This document shows positions 54,232 through 61,878 of a DNA stretch of 64,000 nt, one piece after another (position 1 is the first letter of the stretch; each line of letters starts with the position of its first letter). This DNA is from Solimonas sp036405815 (GTDB lineage: Bacteria; Pseudomonadota; Gammaproteobacteria; Nevskiales; Nevskiaceae), in NCBI GenBank assembly GCA_036405815.1, contig DASWWX010000041.1, positions 11,117 through 75,116 on the forward strand, read 5' to 3'. The translations under genes were made by a program, and so were the position numbers. A model generated the notes under the pieces. The model was not told the DNA's origin and did not search any database. It worked only from the letters and a program-made list of their open reading frames with translations.

Positions 54232-54780
54232 ATGCGCCTCCATCCGTCCCGAATTCTGTTGCTTGCCCTCGCCCTTTTACTTGGCGGCTGCGTGACCACG
54301 CCCGGCAACTACTACGGCTCTTCGCTGGACCCCTACGGCCATCGCAGTAGTGGCGTCGTCTACTACAACACGTACGACCCCTGGTACTACGGGCCGGCTT
54401 ACGGCTACGGCGCCTACTCGGGCCCCCACTATCAGCGCCCGCGCGACGTAATCGTGGTCGAGCGCCCCCGGTATCCCGATCGTCCAGACCATCACCACGG
54501 CCACAAGCCGCGTCCGGATCGGCCGGGCAAGCCGCCGGCGATATTCGACCCGCCGCGCGGCGACAAGCCGTCGAAGCCGCCGCACCAGCGTCCGCGCGAT
54601 CCAGGCCGCGCGCCTCAGCAAGGGCGTCCGGACAAGCCGACCGTGCCGCAGGCGTGGCAGCAGCGCGAGGAGCGGCAACGCCAGCAGGCCGGACAGCAGC
54701 GCAATCCGCCCCCTCGGGCCGCCGAACCGCCGCAGTCGCCTCGCGACCGCGAGCGCCGTCCGCCGGTCTTCATGCGCTGA
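54232..54780 (+). CDS. Secreted lipoprotein, Tyr/Pro/Arg-rich, unknown function
   Basis: 182 residues from MRLHPSRILLLALALLLGGC; a GTG three codons upstream is less likely. A lipoprotein signal peptide ends at the lipobox LGGC (Cys about 20). The mature region begins Tyr/Gly-rich (YYNTYDPWYYGPAYGYGAYS), then is dominated by Pro, Arg, Lys, Gln and His. It is probably disordered and outer-membrane or periplasmic, perhaps binding wall or nucleic acid, but no domain is recognised. The stop lies within an inverted repeat. Confidence 0.8.
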   Translation: MRLHPSRILLLALALLLGGCVTTPGNYYGSSLDPYGHRSSGVVYYNTYDPWYYGPAYGYGAYSGPHYQRPRDVIVVERPRYPDRPDHHHGHKPRPDRPGKPPAIFDPPRGDKPSKPPHQRPRDPGRAPQQGRPDKPTVPQAWQQREERQRQQAGQQRNPPPRAAEPPQSPRDRERRPPVFMR

Positions 54781-54808
54781 ACGGCGTCATGAGCGCGCCG
54801 TTCAGCGC
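54774..54808. repeat. 13-bp perfect inverted repeat containing the lipoprotein stop codon
   Basis: GCGCTGAACGGCG (54774-54786) is inverted exactly at 54796-54808 across a 9-base loop. The TGA stop lies in the left arm. A terminator role is possible, but no T-run follows. Confidence 0.8.
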
Positions 54809-54886
54809 CACGAAACCCGCGTGATCGCAGCCGTCAGGCCTGCGCGGGCACTGGAAAGATGAATGCTCGGCCCCACTAGGGGTTTG

Positions 54887-54895
54887 TGGTATAAA
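54887..54895 (+). promoter_or_regulatory. Candidate extended -10 promoter for hisI
   Basis: TG-G-TATAAA is an extended -10 at about 54887-54895, with no clear -35. Start near 54902, about 31 bases before the hisI ATG. Confidence 0.5.
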
Positions 54896-54932
54896 GCCGC
54901 GCCTTCCGCCGTCCTACGCAGCCCCGCCTCGC

Positions 54933-55421
54933 ATGTCCGCCCAGAAGCCCTTCGATATCCGTTTCTTTCCCCGCACCTCCATCGAACAGGTGGAAGAAGG
55001 CCGGGAACTGGCGCCCAAGTTCGATGAGCATGGCCTGATCGCCTGCGTCACCACCGCCGCCGGCACCGGCGAGGTGCTGATGCTGGGCTACATGAACGCC
55101 GAGGCGCTGAAGCGCACGATCGCCACCGGCGAAGCGCATTACTGGTCGCGTTCGCGCCAGGTGCTGTGGCACAAGGGCGCGACCTCAGGTCTCGTGCAGA
55201 AAGTCGTGGAACTGCGCGTCGACGACGATCAGGATGCAATCTGGCTCCGCGTACAGGTGGCCGGCGATGCCAGCTGCCACGTCGGTTACCGCTCCTGCTT
55301 CTACCGCTCGATCCCGACCGGCGATGGCCCGGACGTGCGCGAGCTGAATTTCGAGGAGCATGAGAAGACCTTCGATCCCAAGCAGGTCTACGGCGACGCG
55401 CCGAACCCGACCCTGCTCTGA
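54933..55421 (+). CDS. hisI: Phosphoribosyl-AMP cyclohydrolase HisI
   Basis: 162 residues, about 25-30 longer than the common HisI because of an acidic C-terminal tail. Conserved YMNAEAL and YWSRSRQVLWHKGATSG; the zinc/magnesium site VDDDQDA and CHVGYRSCFYR are intact. Catalyses ring opening of PR-AMP in histidine synthesis. It stands alone, outside a his operon, with its own candidate promoter and terminator. HisE is not fused. Confidence 0.94.
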   Translation: MSAQKPFDIRFFPRTSIEQVEEGRELAPKFDEHGLIACVTTAAGTGEVLMLGYMNAEALKRTIATGEAHYWSRSRQVLWHKGATSGLVQKVVELRVDDDQDAIWLRVQVAGDASCHVGYRSCFYRSIPTGDGPDVRELNFEEHEKTFDPKQVYGDAPNPTLL

Positions 55422-55440
55422 TCGAGATTCGCGATACTCC

Positions 55441-55467
55441 CGAAGCCCCGCCCCGCGCGGGGCTTCG
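55441..55467. terminator. Rho-independent-type hairpin between hisI and comEC
   Basis: CGAAGCCCCG and CGGGGCTTCG form a 10-bp stem with a CCCCGCG loop, followed by only a short T-rich TCGTT. Placed between convergent genes, it can serve both. Confidence 0.7.
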
Positions 55468-55521
55468 TCGTTATGGCACCGGCAATCGCGAAAACCCGGC
55501 CCCACGCGTGATGGCGCAAAC

Positions 55522-57834
55522 TCATGGCGCCGCGGCGGCATTCCACCAGCGCGCTGCGCGCTCACGCCAGGTTTCGACCTGCAGTACGCCGCGCTCATCG
55601 CGCCAGACTCGCACCATGCCGCTGACGCCCGTGGTGAACTGACGCGCGCCGATCTCGGCATACCGGTCCACCACCTCCGGTCGCGGATGGCGGTAGTGGC
55701 TGCGCCAGCCCGCCGTATGGATCACCACCGCCGGCTGCACCGCATCGACGAACAAAGGGGTGGACGAGCTGCGACTGCCGTGATGCGGCGTCAGCAACAC
55801 CTCGGCCCGCAGGTGGTCGGCATGTTCACGCACCAGCCGGCGCTCGGCGACGCGTTCGACGTCGCCCGGCAGCAGCACCGAGAACGCCCCGTCGATGCGC
55901 AGCACGCAGGAGCTGTTGTTGCTCGACCAGTGGTCGCGGTCCGGATGCAGCAGTTCGAAACGCACGCCGTCCCATTCCCAGCGCTGGCCGTCACGGCAGG
56001 GCTCGCCCTGGTCCGTGCCGAGTTCGCGTTTCACCCGCAGCAGGCGCCGCACGGCGGCAACCCCGCCGGCGTGGTCGTTGTCGCCGTGCGACACCAGCAG
56101 CAGGTCGATGTCGCGGATGCCGCGACCCAGCAAGTACGGCGCCACCACCGACTCGCCGGCATCGAACCCCTCGTCGAACGCCGGCCCGGTGTCGAACAGC
56201 AGCGTGTGATTCGTGGTGTGCACCACCACTGCCAAGCCCTGCCCCACGTCGAGCGCGGCCAGTTCCAGCCCGCCGGGCGGCGCCGGACGCGGGGGGAAGA
56301 ACAGCGGCAGCCAGCACAGCAGGCCCAGTGCGCGCAGCGGCAACCCGCGCGGCGCGAACAGCAGCACGCTGCCGATCACCGCCAGCGCCAGCGCCGCCAA
56401 CGGCGGACTGCCCGGCCACCAGGGCTGGGGCAGCGTCGTCGCCAGCGCAGTCAGGCCGTCCTGGGCCAGCGCAAGACCGTGCGCCACCTGCATCAGCACC
56501 CAGCCGCCCGGTCCGGGCAACGCCGACAGCAGCACCGCGAGCAACAGCAGCGGCGTCAGCACCGCGAACACCGGCACCGCAATCAGATTGACCAGCGGCG
56601 ACGCCCAGGCAAAACCGTGAAAGTAGTACAGCGTCAGGGGCGCCAGAATGAGGCTGAGGAACAGCTGCAGGCGCACCGCCAGCCGCCAGTCCGTCGGCAC
56701 GCGCCAGCGGCCCACACTCAGATAGAAGATCGCCGCCACCGCACCGAACGACAGCCACAGGCCGGGGCTGAGCACCGCGAACGGATCGACCAGCAGGATC
56801 AGCAGCCAGGCCCAGGCCAGCGCGCGGCTCGGCTCGTCGAGTCGATGCACTGCGGCCGCGATCGTCAGCACCAGCAGCATGAACAGCGCCCGCGCGATGG
56901 GCGGCTCGAAGCCGGCGAGCAAGGCATAGACGATCGCCACCAGGGCCGATCCGAACAAGGCCACTCGCTGCGCCGGCACGATCAGGCACAGGCGCGGCCA
57001 GGCCGACCACAACCAGCGCATCCACAGGAAGGCAAAGCCGGCCACGATCGCGAGGTTGAAACCGGAGATCGCCACCAGGTGCGTCGTGCCGGTGAGACGG
57101 AACACGTTCCAGTCGGCGGCACGCAGCCCGGAGGTATCGCCCAGTGCCAGCGCGATCAGCAGGGCCGCGCCGGGCGTCTCGCCTAGCGTCTCCTGCAGAT
57201 GCGAGACCAGCGCCTGTCGCGCCTTCAGCACCGGATACCCCGCTGGCGTCGCGCAGGGCTCGCCCTCACGCACGCTGGCCGTGGCGCCGACGCCCTGCCG
57301 CAGCAGCCAGGCCTCGTAGTCGAAGCTGCCCGGATTGAGCGAGCCATGCGGCGTGCGCACGCGCAGCTTCAAGCGCCAGCAGGCGCCGCCGCGCAAGTCG
57401 GCCTCGCTGCGATGCCAGGAGACCCGCAGTCGCGATGGCAGTCCCGCGGCCCGCGCCTCGTCGTCGGGTTCGAACAGGAAGCGCCAGCTGACGGTCTGCT
57501 CGTCGACCTGGCCGTCGCGGTCGAGCGCGGGTTGCGCCGCTGGCAGCGACGCGACAACGCCCTGCACCCAGTGTTCCTCGGCATGTCGGGCCGCCGGCCA
57601 GCGCTGCGCCAGCGCGTGCTGCGCGTGCCAGATCATGAACAGGAAGCCGCACACGAACGCAGCGACGGCGGCGCGCCCACGCCACGGCGGCAGCGCCGCG
57701 AGGGCCAGCACCGCGAGCCAGGGCCAGGCCGGCAGATGCCGCAGGGCGTGCACCAGCAGCACGCCCGCAGTGAAGCAGACGATCAGGGTGCGGGGATCTG
57801 CGCCTCGCGCAAGCGGCCGCCATCCAGCGTCCAT
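55522..57834 (-). CDS. comEC: DNA internalisation-related competence protein ComEC/Rec2
   Basis: 770 residues. N-terminal helices and OB-like DUF4131 domain, a central competence domain with multiple helices (GDTSGLRAADWNVFRLTGTTHLVAISGFNLAIV), then a C-terminal metallo-beta-lactamase domain with SHGDNDHAGG and a later PHHGSRSSS. It forms the inner-membrane channel for transforming DNA. Its ATG lies 52 bases inside lolD, a large overlap; no better later start is visible. Third gene of lolC-lolD-comEC. Confidence 0.93.
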   Translation of the reverse strand: MDAGWRPLARGADPRTLIVCFTAGVLLVHALRHLPAWPWLAVLALAALPPWRGRAAVAAFVCGFLFMIWHAQHALAQRWPAARHAEEHWVQGVVASLPAAQPALDRDGQVDEQTVSWRFLFEPDDEARAAGLPSRLRVSWHRSEADLRGGACWRLKLRVRTPHGSLNPGSFDYEAWLLRQGVGATASVREGEPCATPAGYPVLKARQALVSHLQETLGETPGAALLIALALGDTSGLRAADWNVFRLTGTTHLVAISGFNLAIVAGFAFLWMRWLWSAWPRLCLIVPAQRVALFGSALVAIVYALLAGFEPPIARALFMLLVLTIAAAVHRLDEPSRALAWAWLLILLVDPFAVLSPGLWLSFGAVAAIFYLSVGRWRVPTDWRLAVRLQLFLSLILAPLTLYYFHGFAWASPLVNLIAVPVFAVLTPLLLLAVLLSALPGPGGWVLMQVAHGLALAQDGLTALATTLPQPWWPGSPPLAALALAVIGSVLLFAPRGLPLRALGLLCWLPLFFPPRPAPPGGLELAALDVGQGLAVVVHTTNHTLLFDTGPAFDEGFDAGESVVAPYLLGRGIRDIDLLLVSHGDNDHAGGVAAVRRLLRVKRELGTDQGEPCRDGQRWEWDGVRFELLHPDRDHWSSNNSSCVLRIDGAFSVLLPGDVERVAERRLVREHADHLRAEVLLTPHHGSRSSSTPLFVDAVQPAVVIHTAGWRSHYRHPRPEVVDRYAEIGARQFTTGVSGMVRVWRDERGVLQVETWRERAARWWNAAAAP

Positions 57835-58490
57835 ATGCGCTCCATGCGTCGGGCCAGCCCGAGGTCATGCGTCACGACGACCAGGCTGGTGCCCAGTTCG
57901 CGATTCAGCTCCAGCATCAGCTCGAAGACGTTGCCGGCGGTGCGGGTATCGAGATTGCCGGTCGGCTCGTCGGCAAGCACGCAGGCCGGCCGCGTCACCA
58001 GGGCGCGTGCCACGGCGGCACGCTGGCGCTCACCACCCGACAGTTCACCCGGCTTGTGCTGCAGGCGCTGACCGAGGCCGACGCGATCCAGCAGCGCACG
58101 CGCCGCCTCGTACGCCTCGTTGCGCGACTGGCGGCGGATCAGCAGCGGAAACGCAACGTTCTCCAGCGCGCTGAACTCGGGCAGCAAATGATGAAATTGA
58201 TAGACGAAGCCCAAGGCGTGATTGCGCAGTGCGCTGCGCTGCGCCTCGGACATCCGCGCCGTCGACTGCCCGGCCACCCAGACTTCACCGCGCGTGGGCG
58301 TATCGAGTCCGCCCAGCAGATGCAGCAACGTCGATTTGCCCGACCCCGAAGCGCCCACGATGGCGACGCGCTCACCGGCGCGCACCTCGAAATCGACAGC
58401 GTCCAGCACCTGCAGGTTGAGACGTCCGTCGTCGAAGGTCTTCGACAACCCAACGGCCTTGAGGATCGGCCCGTTGCCCGGGTTATTCAT
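57783..58490 (-). CDS. lolD: Lipoprotein-releasing ABC transporter ATP-binding protein LolD
   Basis: 235 residues. Walker A VGASGSGKSTLLHLLGGLD, signature ELSGGERQRAAVARALV and Walker B VLADEPTGNLD, with the Lol-type FVYQFHHLLPEFSALENVAFP. Powers extraction of lipoproteins from the inner membrane for LolA. The ATG overlaps the permease stop by eight bases and its 3' end overlaps comEC. Confidence 0.95.
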   Translation of the reverse strand: MNNPGNGPILKAVGLSKTFDDGRLNLQVLDAVDFEVRAGERVAIVGASGSGKSTLLHLLGGLDTPTRGEVWVAGQSTARMSEAQRSALRNHALGFVYQFHHLLPEFSALENVAFPLLIRRQSRNEAYEAARALLDRVGLGQRLQHKPGELSGGERQRAAVARALVTRPACVLADEPTGNLDTRTAGNVFELMLELNRELGTSLVVVTHDLGLARRMERIWTLDGGRLREAQIPAP

Positions 58491-59730
58491 AGCGCAGGGC
58501 CTCCGCCGGCTGGATGCGCGACGCGCGGAAGGCCGGATAGATCGTCGACAGCAGCCCCAACGACAACGAGAGCAGGCTGATGCGGATCACGTCCGAGGAT
58601 TTCAGCTCCGACGGCAGATCGCTGATGTAGTAGACGTCCGGCGCCAGGAACTGCTGCCCCATCAGGCGCTCCAGCACGGGCACCAGCGTCTCGACGTTGA
58701 GTGCCAGCGCCACGCCCCCACCGACCCCGACCAGCGTGCCGAAAATGCCGATGATCGACCCCTGAACCATGAAGATCGCCATCACCGATCGCGGTGTCGC
58801 ACCCAGCGTGCGCAGGATCGCGATATCGGCCTGCTTGTCCTGTACCACCATCACCAGCGTCGAGACGATGTTGAACGCCGCCACGCCGACGATCAGCGAC
58901 AGGATGATGAACATCACCATCTTCTCGGTGCGCACCGCACGGAAGAAGTTGGCGTGGCTGCGCGTCCAGTCGGACACGTAGAACAGGCCGGGCAGCGTCT
59001 CGGCAATCTCGCGCGACACGCGCGGCGCATCGAACAGATCGTGCAGCTTGAGACGCACGCCGGTCACGGTATCGCCCATGCGCAACAGCGCCTGCGCGTC
59101 GGCGAGGTGAATCAGCACGAGGCCGCGATCAAACTCGTACATGCCGACCTTGAACACACCGCCGACCTCGAAACGCCGGAAGCGCGGCAGCACGCCCGCC
59201 GGCGTCACGCTGGCCTGCGGAATCATCAGGTCCACCTTGTCGCCCACCACCGCACCCAGCGCCTGCGCCAGCTCGTAGCCGATGATGATGCGGTAGGCCC
59301 CGGCCTCGAGCGCGTCGAAGTCGCCCGCGACGATGTGGGTGCCGATATCGGAGACCTTCACTTCCTCCGACGGGATCACACCGCGCAGCAAGGTACCGGA
59401 CAGCTCGCTGCCGACCTTGAGCATGCCTTCGCCTTCGATGTACGGCGCCACCCCGCTGACCTCGATGTGACGGCTGGCATTGGCGGCCACCGAAGGCCAG
59501 TCCGACAGCCCGCCGCGCACCGCCGAAATGCTGGCGTGCGAGGCCATGCCGAGAATGCGCGTGCGCAACTCGCGCTCGAAGCCGTTCATCACCGACAGCA
59601 CGGTGATCAGCGCCGTGACGCCGATGGCGATGCCGAACATCGACGCCAGCGAGATGAAGGAGATGAAATGGTTGCGCCGTTTGGCCCGCGTATAGCGCAG
59701 CCCGGCGTAGAGTTCGTAGGGATTCCGCAT
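58483..59730 (-). CDS. lolC: Lipoprotein-releasing system permease (LolC/LolE family, single copy)
   Basis: 415 residues. N-terminal SFISLASMFGIAIGVTALITVLSVMNGFE is the LolC/E hallmark; one large periplasmic domain (about 50-265) and three C-terminal helices with ALNVETLV and EALRYE at the end. Usually LolC and LolE flank or follow LolD; here lolD is followed by comEC and no second permease is in the window, suggesting one permease acts as a homodimer. LolC name is by family only. Confidence 0.9.
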   Translation of the reverse strand: MRNPYELYAGLRYTRAKRRNHFISFISLASMFGIAIGVTALITVLSVMNGFERELRTRILGMASHASISAVRGGLSDWPSVAANASRHIEVSGVAPYIEGEGMLKVGSELSGTLLRGVIPSEEVKVSDIGTHIVAGDFDALEAGAYRIIIGYELAQALGAVVGDKVDLMIPQASVTPAGVLPRFRRFEVGGVFKVGMYEFDRGLVLIHLADAQALLRMGDTVTGVRLKLHDLFDAPRVSREIAETLPGLFYVSDWTRSHANFFRAVRTEKMVMFIILSLIVGVAAFNIVSTLVMVVQDKQADIAILRTLGATPRSVMAIFMVQGSIIGIFGTLVGVGGGVALALNVETLVPVLERLMGQQFLAPDVYYISDLPSELKSSDVIRISLLSLSLGLLSTIYPAFRASRIQPAEALRYE

Positions 59731-59822
59731 GGGGCGCCATTACAGCACAGCGCAGCATGCGGGTTCAGAGCGCAGACAGGTCCGGGGGTCATCATGGAAA
59801 TCGGACCTTTCAGGAGCACGCC

Positions 59823-60278
59823 ATGCGCCATCTCCAGCAGCAGGCCGACGCCAATCGCTTTATGGAAGGCGGCCTGTTCTACCCGGTCGGCCATATCGTC
59901 GCCGCGTTTCCCAAGGCCGATGATGCGAAGCGCGCTGAACGCACGCTCATCGCCAGCGGCGTGAGCGCGGCAGGCATCGTCGCCATTTCAGCCGAAAGCA
60001 TGGCGCGCGAAGCCCAGACGAACCTTGATGAGGCCCTGCCCTTCCTGTCGCTGGGCGCCAGCCTGCCGGTGCGCGAGAAGCAGCTCGCATTGGCGCCGCA
60101 GGGCTGCCACTTCCTGATGATCGAAGCGGACAGCGATCAGGAACAGCGTCGCGTCGTCGCCGCCTTGTCGACGGTGCCGGTGCGTTATGCGGTCAAGTAC
60201 CACCGCCTGACCATTGAGAACCTGGTGCATGACGTGCCGTCGGCGACGGCGGATCGCGAGCCGGCCCGGGTGCCGTAG
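59823..60278 (+). CDS. Soluble protein of unknown function, YflT/GSP17M-like fold
   Basis: 151 residues from an ATG preceded by AGGAG at 6 bases. A segment of roughly 25-85, GHIVAAFPKADDAKRAERTLI then GVSAAGIVAIS, resembles the alpha/beta unit of general-stress protein 17M proteins that process a residue pair per helix, but confidence is low. It has no signal peptide or membrane helix. The C-terminal part contains EADSDQEQRRVVAALSTVP. Divergent from lolC; next gene co-directional after 91 bases. Confidence 0.7.
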   Translation: MRHLQQQADANRFMEGGLFYPVGHIVAAFPKADDAKRAERTLIASGVSAAGIVAISAESMAREAQTNLDEALPFLSLGASLPVREKQLALAPQGCHFLMIEADSDQEQRRVVAALSTVPVRYAVKYHRLTIENLVHDVPSATADREPARVP

Positions 60279-60311
60279 AAGCGGTCCGCGACACGCGGCG
60301 CGGCGCGGCTG

Positions 60312-60338
60312 TTGACGCCGATAGGGTCGGTGTATAGT
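60312..60338 (+). promoter_or_regulatory. Candidate promoter upstream of the small periplasmic protein gene
   Basis: TTGACG and TATAGT match five of six consensus positions each but are only 15 bases apart, shorter than optimal. A start near 60345 would leave a 25-base leader. Confidence 0.45.
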
Positions 60339-60369
60339 GCCGCGCAAGGTTTCGACTCCAAGTCTTTTT

Positions 60370-60714
60370 ATGCGCAAGACTTTCTTCTGCTTCGCCCTCC
60401 TCGGCCTGAGCCTGGCGCTACCGGCGCGGGCGGATGTCTTGGTGCTGCCGGAATCGGCAGCCGAAGCGCCGGCTGAGGCGCCGGTTGCCAAGCCCGTGCG
60501 CGGCGCCAGTCAGGCGCAGGTATTGCGGGCGTTCGGCCAACCCGCCGAACAGTACGCGCCGGTGGGCGGCGGCAGCGCCAAGCAGCCGCCGATCACGCGC
60601 TGGGACTACGCCGCCTTCTCGGTATTCTTCGAGCGCGACAAGGTCGTGGACGTCGTGGTCAAGGGCCAGCCGGCGCCGGTGCGCAACGTCGAGCAGCTCG
60701 AACCCCAATACTGA
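60370..60714 (+). CDS. Small periplasmic protein of unknown function
   Basis: 114 residues from MRKTFFCFALLGLSLALPARAD, a clear Sec signal peptide cleaved near ARAD. The mature domain ASQAQVLRAFGQPAEQ, ITRWDYAAFSVFFERDKVVDVVV recalls SmpA/OmlA-type bundles in which a short helix precedes a beta sheet, and similar proteins occur across Pseudomonas with no assigned role. An Ala/Pro/Glu-rich linker follows the signal. Stands between the preceding unknown gene and aguA. Confidence 0.8.
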   Translation: MRKTFFCFALLGLSLALPARADVLVLPESAAEAPAEAPVAKPVRGASQAQVLRAFGQPAEQYAPVGGGSAKQPPITRWDYAAFSVFFERDKVVDVVVKGQPAPVRNVEQLEPQY

Positions 60715-60730
60715 GCGGTATCGAAACAGA

Positions 60731-60751
60731 ACTGCGATTAAAATTCGCAGT
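60731..60751. promoter_or_regulatory. Operator-like inverted repeat upstream of aguAB
   Basis: ACTGCGA and TCGCAGT are perfect 7-bp inverted arms around TTAAAAT, which includes a -10-like TAAAAT. A regulator binding the arms would block that box. No good -35 is seen. Confidence 0.45.
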
Positions 60752-60762
60752 ACGGTCGATCC

Positions 60763-60780
60763 GGGGCGCGCAAGCGCCCC
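60763..60780. terminator. GCAA-tetraloop hairpin, possible terminator or aguA leader element
   Basis: GGGGCGC-GCAA-GCGCCCC forms a 7-bp GC stem with a stable tetraloop. It lies between the small periplasmic gene and aguA; only TTCGTTTC follows, so termination is uncertain. Confidence 0.5.
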
Positions 60781-60832
60781 GATTCGTTTCAGAACCGCCC
60801 GTCGATCCGGGCCCCAGGAGACTGCGTTCCCG

Positions 60833-61867
60833 ATGTCCGCCGCTTCCGTGATCCTGCCCGCCGAATGGGCGCCGCAATCCGCGATCCAGCTCACCTGGCC
60901 GCGGCCCGATGGCGACTTCGCGCGTCACTTCGACGCGGTCGAGCGCGTGTTCGTCGCGCTGGCCGTCGCCATCACCCGCTTCCAGGATCTGATCGTCGCC
61001 ACCGGACCCGACCTCGACGACCTGCGCGCACGGCTGATCGCCGCCGGCGCGCGCGCCGACCGTCTGCGGCTGCACGCGGTCCCCGCCAACGACGTCTGGG
61101 CACGCGATCACGGCCCGATCACGGTATTCCGCAACGGCCACGCCGTGCACCTCGACTTCGTGTTCAACGGCTGGGGCGACAAGTTCGACGCCACGCTCGA
61201 CAACCAGGTCACGCGCTGCCTCGCCGAGCAGAAGGCCTGGACGGCACCGGTGGAATCGCTGGACTTCGTGCTCGAAGGTGGCGGCATCGAATCCGACGGC
61301 CTCGGCACGCTGCTGACCACCGAACGCTGCCTGCTGGCGAAGACCCGCAATCCGCAATTCGACAAGGCGCAGATCGAAGCCAAGCTCAAGCACTGGTTCG
61401 GCCTGGACCGCGTGCTGTGGCTCCAGCACGGCGACCTGATCGGCGACGACACGGACGGCCACATCGACACGATCGCGCGCTTCTGCAACGCGAACACGAT
61501 CGCCTACCAGGCCTGCGACGACCGCGAGGACGCTCACTACGACGACCTCAAAGCGATGGAAGCCGAGCTGAAAGCGCTGCGCACCGCGGACGGCAAGCCG
61601 TACAAGCTGGTGCCGCTGCCGCTGCCCGCTGCGGTGTTCGACGAGGACGGAAAACGTCTGCCGGCGGGCTATCCGAATTTCCTGATTCTCAACGGCGCCG
61701 TGCTGGTGCCGACGTACCGCGATGCGGTGAACGACCCCGTCGCGCTCGAGCGCCTGCGTCCCGCGTTTCCCGGCCGCGAGGTCATCGGCATCGACTGCCG
61801 CGCGCTGATCCAGCAGTACGGCAGCCTGCATTGCGTGACGATGCAGATCCCGAGCGCGGCCCGGTAA
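60833..61867 (+). CDS. aguA: Agmatine deiminase
   Basis: 344 residues from MSAASVILPAEWAPQ, preceded by AGGAG at a spacing of about 11. Guanidino-group enzyme motifs: WARDHGPI, LEGGGIESDG, GDDTDGHIDT and the nucleophile in YGSLHCVTMQIP (Cys334). It converts agmatine to N-carbamoylputrescine and ammonia. The next gene, aguB, follows after 11 bases and completes the route to putrescine. Longer upstream frame is a shadow. Confidence 0.95.
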   Translation: MSAASVILPAEWAPQSAIQLTWPRPDGDFARHFDAVERVFVALAVAITRFQDLIVATGPDLDDLRARLIAAGARADRLRLHAVPANDVWARDHGPITVFRNGHAVHLDFVFNGWGDKFDATLDNQVTRCLAEQKAWTAPVESLDFVLEGGGIESDGLGTLLTTERCLLAKTRNPQFDKAQIEAKLKHWFGLDRVLWLQHGDLIGDDTDGHIDTIARFCNANTIAYQACDDREDAHYDDLKAMEAELKALRTADGKPYKLVPLPLPAAVFDEDGKRLPAGYPNFLILNGAVLVPTYRDAVNDPVALERLRPAFPGREVIGIDCRALIQQYGSLHCVTMQIPSAAR

Positions 61868-61878
61868 GGAGAGTGACC

